Assembly: GCA_008080835.1 (NCBI GenBank)
Contig: VMDK01000116.1
Span: 1 to 49,371 of the forward strand
Direction: 5' to 3'
Source: Sphingobacteriia bacterium
GTDB taxonomy: Bacteria > Bacteroidota > Bacteroidia > NS11-12g > UBA9320
Length of the DNA: 49,371 nucleotides
The notes below the pieces were generated by a model. That model was not told the DNA's origin. It saw only the letters and a program-made list of their open reading frames with translations, and searched no databases. Below, piece after piece: positions 1 to 8,925 of the stretch. The translations under genes were made by a program, and so were the position numbers. Positions within the stretch are counted from its first letter, which is position 1, and every line of letters begins with the position of its first letter.

Positions 1-852
1 AACCACGATGTCGATGCCGATTACGCCACCGTATTTGGTATACAAAACGAAGTAAACGGAGATTATTCCTTCAGCACCGGAAGATCCAATGACATTTCAA
101 GCGCCTATGCCAGCTCTATGGGATATTTCCACGAAGTGGATGGAAATTACGCAACCGCCCTTGGATACTACAACAGGGTCAGAGGATCTGCCGGAATCGC
201 CGGTGGAATCTATAATATTTCCAATGCGTATGGGGAAACAGTTCTTGGTCTTTATGCCGACTCGGTGACTTCATTTTCCCGGAATGCCTACTCTTCTTCC
301 GACAGATTGTTTGTACTGGGTAATGGGACCTCAGCAGCAAGTCGAGCAAATGCCTTGACCGTGTTAAAGAATTCGAATGTATTCATCGGTGGTAATGAGG
401 CTGGTCTGACCACTGGCAACAGGACTCTGTATTTCCATGAAACCACACAAAACGGACCGAGTCTTGCCGGGACCGACATGGCAGCGATCTTTGCTGATGA
501 TGTCAGCGGAACGGTAGAGTTAAGAGTGAAGGACGAGGCAAATAACATCACAACGATCAGTCCGCATAACTTCAGCTTCATTCCGGGTGGCGCATCCGAA
601 CCTATGGCTTGGGCGTTTTATTCCGAACGCGGAAAGTCTGCGATCAACGTGGACATGATGCGCATGACACGCATTGTGGAGCAATTGTCGGGTGAAAAAT
701 TGATCTACGGAAATGGGGTCGAGTCATTCAACCCGAACTCTTCTGTGCTCAAGACACGTGTCGAGCAGCTGGAAACAGAGAACCGTGACTTAAAAAGAGC
801 GATCGAACTACTTGAAAAGCGATTGGACGAGATCGAATCGAAAGACAAATGA
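1..852 (+). CDS. Partial (5' end outside window) YadA-like head-repeat / adhesin-like protein with C-terminal coiled coil
   Basis: Frame 1 is open from base 1 (NHDVDADYATVFGIQNEVNGDYSFSTGRSNDISSAYASSM...). Head-type repeats such as NYATALGYYNRVRG...NISNAYGETVLGLYA; heptad-rich C-terminus (RVEQLETENRDLKRAIELLEKRLDEIE). Confidence 0.7.
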   Translation, partial: NHDVDADYATVFGIQNEVNGDYSFSTGRSNDISSAYASSMGYFHEVDGNYATALGYYNRVRGSAGIAGGIYNISNAYGETVLGLYADSVTSFSRNAYSSSDRLFVLGNGTSAASRANALTVLKNSNVFIGGNEAGLTTGNRTLYFHETTQNGPSLAGTDMAAIFADDVSGTVELRVKDEANNITTISPHNFSFIPGGASEPMAWAFYSERGKSAINVDMMRMTRIVEQLSGEKLIYGNGVESFNPNSSVLKTRVEQLETENRDLKRAIELLEKRLDEIESKDK

Positions 853-2312
853 GAGCTATCGCTGTCATATCACTGATGTGTCTGAGTTTGTGTTCTCACG
901 ATCTGTTTGGACAATTATACCTCAGCGACAATGCAGTCATGGACATTGGACAAGACGCCTTGTTGTATGTAAAAAACGGCGACATCGAGAATGAAGGAGA
1001 TCTGTACTATGCCGGAGAGATCGAGTTGATCGGGAACCTCGACAATGGGGATCGATTGGAAAGTGTAACGGGTGAGCCCAGTTTGTTTTCCGTAACGGGA
1101 GACTGGAACAATGACGGCTCCTTCCAAAGTGGTGTAGGTGAAGTCATTTTCAATGGAAATTCTCAAGTTCTTGGAGGAAGCAGTTCCAGTGCTTTTTATG
1201 ACCTTAACTTCTTAGGTCAACTTTCTGATGTCAAGGATGTTCAGACTAGCACATCTGTTGGCAATGAGCTTGGAATTGACGGGGCATGGATCGAGCTGAA
1301 TACCAAACAGTTATCCTTGTTTAATGCGCAGTACTCGATCGCCGAAAAAGGAGGTGTTTTTCACACAGATTTTGGTGGCAAGTTGGTGCTCGACGCCAAT
1401 GCCGCATCCATTAACCCCTATCCCATTCGATTTGCATATGATCGATCGAATCCATTGATCAGATATGCCGCGTTGGACAACCCAATTTCGGGTGCGCATT
1501 CAATAGGGTTCTACGAAGGTACACCCAGCGTTCATGGTTTGGATGCTTCACAGTCCATTGATAGTATATGCCGGATATTCAATGACCATTTCTGGTTCAT
1601 CGCTTCGGATCCGGGAGTCAATGTTGCCCTTCAAAGTGAAACAGATCCTTACTTTGAAAGAATGACAAAATGGGACGGAGCACAATGGAATGTTCTCCCC
1701 AGAAATTTGGGTCAGGCAGGAGTTGGATTCAACCACACCATGGTCAACTTACAAGGTGGCGACAGTTCTTTCTATACTTATTATTCGGAAATGCCATTCG
1801 TGGAAGCAGTTCCTTATCAGGAGATCTTTCACAGAGTACAAACCAGGCTCACCGCCGATTATTATTTGCCTTCAACCGGTTTAATAACCTGGACGCCCGA
1901 TGACCAACTTGGATGCTCAAACTGCCCAGATCCGCTATTTGAATCACTGAATTCTCAGGCGATCACCATTAGGGTAGAGAATGACATCTGCTACGATGAA
2001 GTCACCACTGAGATCGAAGTCCTCAAGCGTCCGGATGTGTTCATGCAGAACGCTTTTTCCCCAAACAATGGTGATAACCTGAACAACACGTTCAGACCGG
2101 TACTGGTTGATAACGAGACCTTGGTCTTTATGAGGATCTTTAATCGGTGGGGAGAAAAACTCTATGAAGGAACCGGTGCCTGGGATGGTACCTATCAGGG
2201 CAATGATGTGATGCCGGGTGTTTATTTGTACGAGATCAAAGTGAGACGAGTTTACAGCGACACTCACCACCAATTCATCAGTAAGAGTGGTACCTTGCAG
2301 GTTCTCCGCTAG
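849..2312 (+). CDS. T9SS type B (gliding-motility-associated) C-terminal sorting domain protein
   Basis: ATGA overlap with previous stop; N-terminal signal-like segment; C-terminus NAFSPNNGDNLNNTFRPV...MRIFNRWGEKLYEGTGAWDGTYQGNDVMPGVYLYEIKV is a type B CTD. Confidence 0.85.
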   Translation: MRAIAVISLMCLSLCSHDLFGQLYLSDNAVMDIGQDALLYVKNGDIENEGDLYYAGEIELIGNLDNGDRLESVTGEPSLFSVTGDWNNDGSFQSGVGEVIFNGNSQVLGGSSSSAFYDLNFLGQLSDVKDVQTSTSVGNELGIDGAWIELNTKQLSLFNAQYSIAEKGGVFHTDFGGKLVLDANAASINPYPIRFAYDRSNPLIRYAALDNPISGAHSIGFYEGTPSVHGLDASQSIDSICRIFNDHFWFIASDPGVNVALQSETDPYFERMTKWDGAQWNVLPRNLGQAGVGFNHTMVNLQGGDSSFYTYYSEMPFVEAVPYQEIFHRVQTRLTADYYLPSTGLITWTPDDQLGCSNCPDPLFESLNSQAITIRVENDICYDEVTTEIEVLKRPDVFMQNAFSPNNGDNLNNTFRPVLVDNETLVFMRIFNRWGEKLYEGTGAWDGTYQGNDVMPGVYLYEIKVRRVYSDTHHQFISKSGTLQVLR

Positions 2313-3800
2313 ATGGACCAGGAACAAGCATATTTATCTCTCAGGCAATTGAACGCCTACATCGAAGATGTTCTTCAAAATGCATTCGAGGGTGCCTTTT
2401 GGTTAAAGGCGGAGATATCCCAGATCAACTTCCACCGCTCCGGTCATTGTTACCTCGAGTTGGTCGAACATTCGGGCCAAAATATTGTAGCAAAAGCACG
2501 AGCCACGATCTGGAGGTCGGCCCTCTCAAACATCCGTTTCGAACTGGGCTCGGACACGGACAATATCCTCGCCAGAGGAAAGGAAGTGCTTATACAAGCC
2601 ACAGTCAATTTCCACGCTGTATACGGTTTATCGATCTCTGTTCATCGAGTGGATAGTCGATTCGCATTAGGTGAACTCGAGCGTAAAAAACAGGAAACCA
2701 TCGATCAGCTGGAGAAAGAGGAATTACTGGAATTGAATTCCCAGCTTCCAATGCCTTTGGTCGCTCAAAAGATCGCGGTCATTTCCTCTGATGGAAGCAG
2801 CGGACAACAGGATTTCTTGAAGCAGGTTCGCGAGAATCCATACAAGATCAAATTGGACATTGAGCATTTTCATGCCAGTGTGCAAGGAGTGGGTTCAGAG
2901 TCGGAGATCTGTGAGCGACTAGATCAATTGATGGGAAGCGATTTCGATGTGATCGTGATGATCCGGGGTGGTGGATCCAAATTGGATCTAGAAACCTTTA
3001 ACAGCTATGAGATCGCAAAACGCATTGCCATCCACGACCTCCCGGTGATCACGGGAATTGGCCACGAGACCGACGTTTCGGTAGCTGATATAGTGGCGCA
3101 TATGAGTCTGAAAACGCCTACCGCTGCTGCCGCATTCCTCATTGATCGGGCAGCCGAGTTCCTGAGAAAGATCGGATCTGATTTCTACGAGATCCTGCAT
3201 CGATACGAATTGAAGCTCCATAACTCGAAGTCGTTCATTCAAAATTCAAGTAAGCAGGTAAATCAGAAAGCCGTACATGCCGTTCAAATCCAACGTAGTG
3301 CGTTACAACGTCAGGGAAATAGAGTGATCCGATTTGCACGAACCAAGGTCTCCTCAGAATCGGGAAAGATCGATCTGCGAAGAGATATCCTGGTGAACAA
3401 ACCACTGGATCTGTTGCGAGAACGAAAAAGCAGGGATCGACTAACTGAGCAGATCATCTTAGGGCGCTCCGGAAAGATACTTTCCGAAAATCGAGCGAAG
3501 CTGTCGATCCAAAAAGAGGTGTTAGTGAGCAAGAGTTTTCATATATTACATGAGTCAAAGAGCTTCATTCAGAAGAATGAAGTTCTGCTGAACAATGCGC
3601 ATCCTGATCGGATCCTTCAGAGAGGATTCAGTGTGGTGCGAAAATCAAATAAGGCGATCACCGAAAACACCAAATTAAAAGATGGCGATCTTTTGGAGAT
3701 CGAACTTTACAAAAGAAAGATCTACGCACAATTTTTAAATGAAGAACCGGAATGGCAGAAACTAAAGACCTTACTTACGAAAAAGCCGCAAAAGAGCTAG
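2313..3800 (+). CDS. xseA: Exodeoxyribonuclease VII large subunit
   Basis: OB-fold N-terminus (FWLKAEISQINFHRSGHCYLELVE), VIMIRGGGSKLDLETFN, ITGIGHETDVSVADIVAHMSLKTPTAAA. Confidence 0.95.
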   Translation: MDQEQAYLSLRQLNAYIEDVLQNAFEGAFWLKAEISQINFHRSGHCYLELVEHSGQNIVAKARATIWRSALSNIRFELGSDTDNILARGKEVLIQATVNFHAVYGLSISVHRVDSRFALGELERKKQETIDQLEKEELLELNSQLPMPLVAQKIAVISSDGSSGQQDFLKQVRENPYKIKLDIEHFHASVQGVGSESEICERLDQLMGSDFDVIVMIRGGGSKLDLETFNSYEIAKRIAIHDLPVITGIGHETDVSVADIVAHMSLKTPTAAAAFLIDRAAEFLRKIGSDFYEILHRYELKLHNSKSFIQNSSKQVNQKAVHAVQIQRSALQRQGNRVIRFARTKVSSESGKIDLRRDILVNKPLDLLRERKSRDRLTEQIILGRSGKILSENRAKLSIQKEVLVSKSFHILHESKSFIQKNEVLLNNAHPDRILQRGFSVVRKSNKAITENTKLKDGDLLEIELYKRKIYAQFLNEEPEWQKLKTLLTKKPQKS

Positions 3801-3955
3801 AGTCCATTCTTGCAGAATTGGAGGATGACACCATCTCTGTGGACGACCTAGCAAACAAGGTAGAAAGAGCATCTGTACTTTTAAAATTCTGTTCAGGAAA
3901 ACTCACGGACACAGAGAAGAAGATCAATGAGATCGTCGACGATCTTGGTTTATAA
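3752..3955 (+). CDS. xseB: Exodeoxyribonuclease VII small subunit
   Basis: 67 aa, YEKAAKELESILAELEDDTISVDDLANKVERA...; overlaps xseA by 49 bp. Confidence 0.9.
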   Translation: MAETKDLTYEKAAKELESILAELEDDTISVDDLANKVERASVLLKFCSGKLTDTEKKINEIVDDLGL

Positions 3956-4000
3956 TCTGATAATCAGCACATAAGCCACAAATCCGGTGACAACGGCTGT

Positions 4001-4312
4001 ATGGACAGCACTGATATGACCGTAGCCGTAAGGGATAATCTGGTCGTATTCATTCCGACTTCCTTCTCGCCTGATAACGACGACAATCTCAATGATGTGT
4101 TCAAAGTATCTGGAGTTGGGTTTACCAATGTGCGTTGTCAGATCTACAATCGCTGGGGCGAGAAACTACTCGACGAAGAAGACTTCTCCTCATGGGACGG
4201 AACCTATATGGGTGAAAAAGTGCAATCGGGGATCTATATCTACCAGATGACCTTTACCGATTACAAGAATGTCCGTCATTTTAAGAATGGAACCATTCAG
4301 GTGATCCGGTAA
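4001..4312 (+). pseudogene. Orphan T9SS type B C-terminal sorting domain (probable 3' remnant of a larger cargo gene)
   Basis: 103 aa consisting almost only of a type B CTD (IPTSFSPDNDDNLNDVFKVSGVG...IYNRWGEKLLDEEDFSSWDGTYMGEKVQSGIYIYQMTF); no signal peptide. In-frame upstream codons after the xseB stop read SDNQHISHKSGDNGCMDSTDMTVAV, resembling the end of an Ig/PKD-like domain. Confidence 0.7.
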
Positions 4313-4315
4313 AGA

Positions 4316-6493
4316 TCACAACTTCACGAATCGAAAGACCCTCCCGCTCTCATGTAATCTCAACAGGTAAAGCCCTTGCACCAAAGCACTGACGTCCAAA
4401 CCGATCTTTGAATCGATCCTTCCCATCAAGACGACTTGTCCAAGTTCATTGAACACCTCGCAGTCTTGCGTTGGAGTATCTTCAGAATCAGCGTAGTAAA
4501 GTCTGCTCGTCGTTGGATTCGGGAATAGCACGACATAGGTTTCAGCGACCATTTCACCTTCGGTAGCCAGTGCTAACTGTATAGCACGGTACGCTGTGGT
4601 CTTACCCGTTCCCCAGATGGAGTTACCTCCTGTTTCGAACTCCTGGGTTTTGACATCCTCGCGGGTTGTCGCCTTCAATATTTCCTTGACCTGATAAGCA
4701 GATAAAGAAGGATTTGCCTGAAGGACTAGAGCTGCCACACCGGTCAATGCCGGTGAAGACATGGACGTCCCTGAGAATCGGGCAAACGGATATGATCGTC
4801 CTTGAAACGAGACTTCCTCGATCATCTCGAAATCATCGGTGGTGAATGAAGAAATGGAAGATGCGACACCCACACCCGGAGCTGAAAGATCTGGTTTGAC
4901 ATATGTGCGGCCCATCACGGGACCATGACTGGAAAATCCGGCGATGTCGCCTGGGATCGGATCGATATTCGGGACCCTGATCTCGGAAATATGTGCGCCA
5001 ACGGTGATCACTGCCTCCGTGGTGCCCGGATCACTGACCGTAAAGCTATCGTTCCCCGAAAGCCATCCCGGGAACATTCCAACGAACGGACGTCCCCAGT
5101 TCTTCGTGGATCGTTCCCCTTCCACGACATTCCAAAAATGCACTTCGGAGTCATCCGATGTTGCTGCTATTGCCACATCCCAGCGTTGATTCGTCAAACG
5201 GAATTTCATCACCATATGCGCTCTATCATTCACAGGATGTGCCGAGTCAGCCGTCATCTTAAAGAAGAAGGTGTCTGTCCCATCTGTATAAAATCCTTTG
5301 TCCGTACCGTCGACAGATGTATGGTAGAACCGACTGCTTTCGATCAAGTTCCTTCCGGCATCGTATACCAGATATTGGACCCCAAAATCGCTTTGCTGCG
5401 ATCCCCACATGATCACAGTTTGGCCCCAAAGCTCTTCCGTGCTCACGAAACCGAGGAAACTGATCCCACTACGGATCGTGTCATTGTCGAATTCGTGCTG
5501 AATGTGCATCCTGCGGTTGCCATTATTCCCCGCTGAGGTAACCATGACCACACCTGCGTCCATCATCTCTTTGATCGCTTCGCTACCTATGGAGTTGCCA
5601 TCCATAGTGGCTTTATGGTAATTCCCGAAACTCATGTTCACTACGAGTCTTTTTCCTTCCCGGTCTGCGATCGACTTCATCCACTGTATGGCATCGATAT
5701 ACGCGCTCACATCCCTGTCAGGGGAGGCGAACAGCAATTCAGCATCATATGCCACTCCACGGTATTTCTTACCTGCTCCGCTACCTGCGGCAATTCCTGT
5801 AACATGAGTACCATGGGTGTCGTATCCCGAGCTGTGGCCCGAAGTGTCTGAACCAGCAGCGATCAGATCATCCTTTCCGTAATAAGCTGTACCATAGCTG
5901 TAACCCGTGGGTGCAGGTCCGCTCTTTTTGAATTGATCCCAGGCAGCTAGTATTCGGTAGTTCTCGAGGAGTGTGTCATAGAACATCGGATGGGTATAAT
6001 CAAATCCCCAGTCGATCACCCCGATGATCACGTCCTTGCCTGTGTAGCCCATATCCAATCCGACACCTCGGTGAACGCTATCTGCTCTCATATCATAAAC
6101 CGCTCTGTCAAGATCAGGATAGATATGTCCGGGAGTTTCTATGTATTTCAAGCACGAAAGGTCCCGTATCACATGTAGCTCATGTAACGGGAAGAGCATG
6201 TTCAAATGTGTTTCCGAAGACCAGGTAACGATCGCACCTAGTTCGTTCAGTTCACTCAGCTCTGCTCCTGATTTTTTGACAGCAAGCAAGGGAATGTAAG
6301 ACTCCCCGTCTATCTGCTCCACTCTGGTGACCTCCGGTTTGATGGGTGAGAAATCACGCGCAACAGCAGAAACTTGGGAGGAATTCAAATATTGATCAAG
6401 CAACAACTCGGTCTCCGTGCTCATGCGCACTTGCGACCACGCCGTACATGCTAAAAAACTTGCCAGAAGTGATATAAATATCCGCTTTCTCAT
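4316..6493 (-). CDS. S8 (subtilisin-like) serine peptidase with T9SS type A sorting domain
   Basis: DVIIGVIDWGFDYTHPMF (Asp), DTHGTHVTGIAAGSG (His), FSGTSMSSPALTGVAAL (Ser); C-term LFPNPTTSRLYY...GLYLLRL. Start set to MRKRIFISLLASFLACTAWSQ at 6493. Confidence 0.9.
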   Translation of the reverse strand: MRKRIFISLLASFLACTAWSQVRMSTETELLLDQYLNSSQVSAVARDFSPIKPEVTRVEQIDGESYIPLLAVKKSGAELSELNELGAIVTWSSETHLNMLFPLHELHVIRDLSCLKYIETPGHIYPDLDRAVYDMRADSVHRGVGLDMGYTGKDVIIGVIDWGFDYTHPMFYDTLLENYRILAAWDQFKKSGPAPTGYSYGTAYYGKDDLIAAGSDTSGHSSGYDTHGTHVTGIAAGSGAGKKYRGVAYDAELLFASPDRDVSAYIDAIQWMKSIADREGKRLVVNMSFGNYHKATMDGNSIGSEAIKEMMDAGVVMVTSAGNNGNRRMHIQHEFDNDTIRSGISFLGFVSTEELWGQTVIMWGSQQSDFGVQYLVYDAGRNLIESSRFYHTSVDGTDKGFYTDGTDTFFFKMTADSAHPVNDRAHMVMKFRLTNQRWDVAIAATSDDSEVHFWNVVEGERSTKNWGRPFVGMFPGWLSGNDSFTVSDPGTTEAVITVGAHISEIRVPNIDPIPGDIAGFSSHGPVMGRTYVKPDLSAPGVGVASSISSFTTDDFEMIEEVSFQGRSYPFARFSGTSMSSPALTGVAALVLQANPSLSAYQVKEILKATTREDVKTQEFETGGNSIWGTGKTTAYRAIQLALATEGEMVAETYVVLFPNPTTSRLYYADSEDTPTQDCEVFNELGQVVLMGRIDSKIGLDVSALVQGLYLLRLHESGRVFRFVKL

Positions 6494-6641
6494 GAAGCGA
6501 ACAAAAATAACGGATTGGCCATTAGCTATTGGCTCTTGGCTAAATGCCACAAACTGATGGCTGTTCGCTGAGAATTGCTGTCGAATTAGGACCGTAACCC
6601 AATCTCCTAAACCTTTCCCCTAATAACTTTCTCCTAAATCC

Positions 6642-8108
6642 TTATTCTCCTTGTCCAAGCGAGAAGCCAAGTTCTCCGTCGAAGTAATAGAGGTTTTCCG
6701 TCTTAACTACGTCCACCCCATTGTTGAGAAGCTTTGACAGCAATTCGGAAACAGACGTCCTGGATACTTCCTTCATCTGCTTCACATCCTTCGGATTTTC
6801 CTTGTGCACAAATCGACATCTCCAGTGATCAGTGCAAAATGTCTCAGGAAGACCATTTGGATATACTTTCACTCCCCGGTTGGTGATCATTTTGAGCTTC
6901 AACTCTCCATCGGTAAGAGATTCAAGTTTCTGTCCCAACTCATCCGGTGTGCAGGTAGAATCATCGATGAAGAGGTCAGATCCCACCAATGTTTTTGCAG
7001 CGGTCGGACGATCGTACTTCTCGAAATCGATCACATGGTAGCTGTCTTTGTCGTACTCCACAGTTGCAAATTGACGAGGTGTTTTCCCCATTCGTTCGAT
7101 CACAGCATCGGCAAATTCTTTAGTACACACTTGCATCTTGCTGTTCTGAGGGTTGTAGATATCTCCGGTATGAATGCCATCTTCGATGGTAGTCCTCCAG
7201 GCATTAGAAACGCGTTCCGCAGCTTCAAGTTGACCGAGATGCTGCAGCATCAGTTCAGCTCCGGCCAAAAGACCGCTTGGGTTGGCGATGTTCTGTCCGG
7301 CAATATCCGGAGCAGAACCGTGCACCGCTTCGAACATGGCGAATCCGTCGCCGATATTCGACGATCCACCAAACCCAACAGATCCTGTGAGCTGCGCAGC
7401 AATATCAGAGATGATGTCTCCGTACAGGTTCAATGTGACAACCACATCGAATTTCTCTGGGTGGTCAGCAAGCAAAGCCGCTCCGATATCGATGATGCGG
7501 ATCTCCGACTCAATGTCCGGATACTCTGCTGCGATCTCGCGGAATACATTGCTGAACAATCCATCACTGAGCTTCATGATATTATCTTTCACCATACAGG
7601 TCACTTTTCGGCGATTGTATACTTTGGCATACTCGAAGGCGTAACGTATAATCTTGCGCGTTCCTGGGATACTGATCAGTTTCAGGCATTGGAATACGTC
7701 AGTGGTCTGACGGTGCTCAATCCCGGCATAAAGGTCCTCTTCATTTTCCCGAACAATGACAGTATCCATAAGCGGATGCTTGGAATCAATGAACGGAGCA
7801 TGGCTCTTACAGGGACGAATATTTGCAAATAGCCCAAGGCTCTTGCGAATGGTCACATTCAAGCTCTTGTAGCCACCGCCCTGTGGGGTGGTGATCGGTG
7901 CTTTGAGAAAGATCTTATTCCTTCGAAGGGTATCCCAGGATTCATTCGTGATCCCGGCTGTGTTACCCGACAAATAGACTTTCTCTCCAACATCGATGAA
8001 ATCATATTCCAGTTCCGCTCCCGCTGCTTCGATGATACGAAGAGTTGCGTCCATGATCTCCGGACCGATACCGTCTCCTTTTGCTACTGTGATTCGTTTT
8101 TTCGCCAT
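6642..8108 (-). CDS. icd: Isocitrate dehydrogenase, isopropylmalate-dehydrogenase-like family (long Thermus/Rickettsia-type)
   Basis: VAKGDGIGPEIMDATLRI, LRKxx-like substrate loop, MFEAVHGSAPDIAGQNIANPSGLLAGAELML, ~488 aa with C-terminal extension. Confidence 0.88.
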   Translation of the reverse strand: MAKKRITVAKGDGIGPEIMDATLRIIEAAGAELEYDFIDVGEKVYLSGNTAGITNESWDTLRRNKIFLKAPITTPQGGGYKSLNVTIRKSLGLFANIRPCKSHAPFIDSKHPLMDTVIVRENEEDLYAGIEHRQTTDVFQCLKLISIPGTRKIIRYAFEYAKVYNRRKVTCMVKDNIMKLSDGLFSNVFREIAAEYPDIESEIRIIDIGAALLADHPEKFDVVVTLNLYGDIISDIAAQLTGSVGFGGSSNIGDGFAMFEAVHGSAPDIAGQNIANPSGLLAGAELMLQHLGQLEAAERVSNAWRTTIEDGIHTGDIYNPQNSKMQVCTKEFADAVIERMGKTPRQFATVEYDKDSYHVIDFEKYDRPTAAKTLVGSDLFIDDSTCTPDELGQKLESLTDGELKLKMITNRGVKVYPNGLPETFCTDHWRCRFVHKENPKDVKQMKEVSRTSVSELLSKLLNNGVDVVKTENLYYFDGELGFSLGQGE

Positions 8109-8327
8109 TTCAATGATCTGTGTTTGGTTCTGACCTCAGGATTAACAATTCGTCATCCAAAAAGTCGGCGCAAAAGTAAGAATTAGGCCTATTCCATAGA
8201 AGGAAAAGGCCAGATAGAACACAGATTTATCACACGAATAGCAAACTGACGACTTTCTCGAACTCGATTTGGCTTTTTAGGCTTCAATTGATTTTCTGAA
8301 CCGCCACCGACTCCACCGGATTGATTT

Positions 8328-8363
8328 AAAAAAAAGCCTCATCAACACGATGAGGCTTTTTCG
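8328..8363 (-). terminator. Rho-independent terminator (bidirectional-looking) downstream of 8382-8798 CDS
   Basis: aaaaaaaagcctcatc-aacac-gatgaggcttttt. Confidence 0.75.
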
Positions 8364-8381
8364 CTCAGGAGGATAATTCGA

Positions 8382-8798
8382 TCACTTGAATACCAGCACA
8401 GCCAATATCAAAATGGCCAATCCTACCGGTAAAGCAATTCGTCCAAGCTTACCGATCTTCTGGAGTTGACTGAAATCCCCTTGCTGGGCCTTCTTGCCTG
8501 CCGAGGTCATGATCCCGATCAAGGCCCCAAGCACCACTACAAGGATCAATTTGGTCAGCAGCAACGTGTTTCCGGGTAACATACCCCATCTTCCATCCAT
8601 GAGAAATAACCCACTGATCACCAGCAATGTAAGCCCTATGTGCCCCATCCTGCTTAATCCGAGTGCATTGACCATGAATTTAGGCCGCTCTTCCTCCGGA
8701 AGTTTAGCAGCTGCCATTCCCAGGAACATGAAGCCAAAGCTTGTTCCAAGCCCCATGACCAGACCGATAAAGTGAAAAATCAATAATGTCTCTCGCAT
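8382..8798 (-). CDS. Small integral membrane protein (about 4 TM segments), unknown function
   Basis: MRETLLIFHFIGLVMGLGTSFGFMFLGMAAAKLPEEERPKF...; several hydrophobic helices. Start alternatives at 8819 and 8798. Confidence 0.65.
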   Translation of the reverse strand: MRETLLIFHFIGLVMGLGTSFGFMFLGMAAAKLPEEERPKFMVNALGLSRMGHIGLTLLVISGLFLMDGRWGMLPGNTLLLTKLILVVVLGALIGIMTSAGKKAQQGDFSQLQKIGKLGRIALPVGLAILILAVLVFK

Positions 8799-8925
8799 CT
8801 TGTGTTTTAATTGGTTCACCCGAATTTAATCATTCTACGACATTACCAACTCACGGAATTCTGGACTGATGCTGGCGTTTATGGCCGTTGTCACCGCAGT
8901 TTTAATTATACACTACTGACTTTCG

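Noticed and set aside
1-852. Phage tail fibre / prophage remnant
   Set aside because: Head-type repeats occur in both phage and cell-surface proteins; no other phage genes are present and the neighbour is a T9SS cargo gene.
3752-3800. xseA/xseB overlap as a frameshift or sequencing error
   Set aside because: Both proteins are full length and convincing; a 49-bp overlap is compatible with normal coupling.
6804-7832. 342-aa plus-strand ORF (and others such as 4925-5536, 7282-7644) antisense to long genes
   Set aside because: Antisense shadows of icd and the S8 peptidase; composition and repeats do not resemble a protein family.
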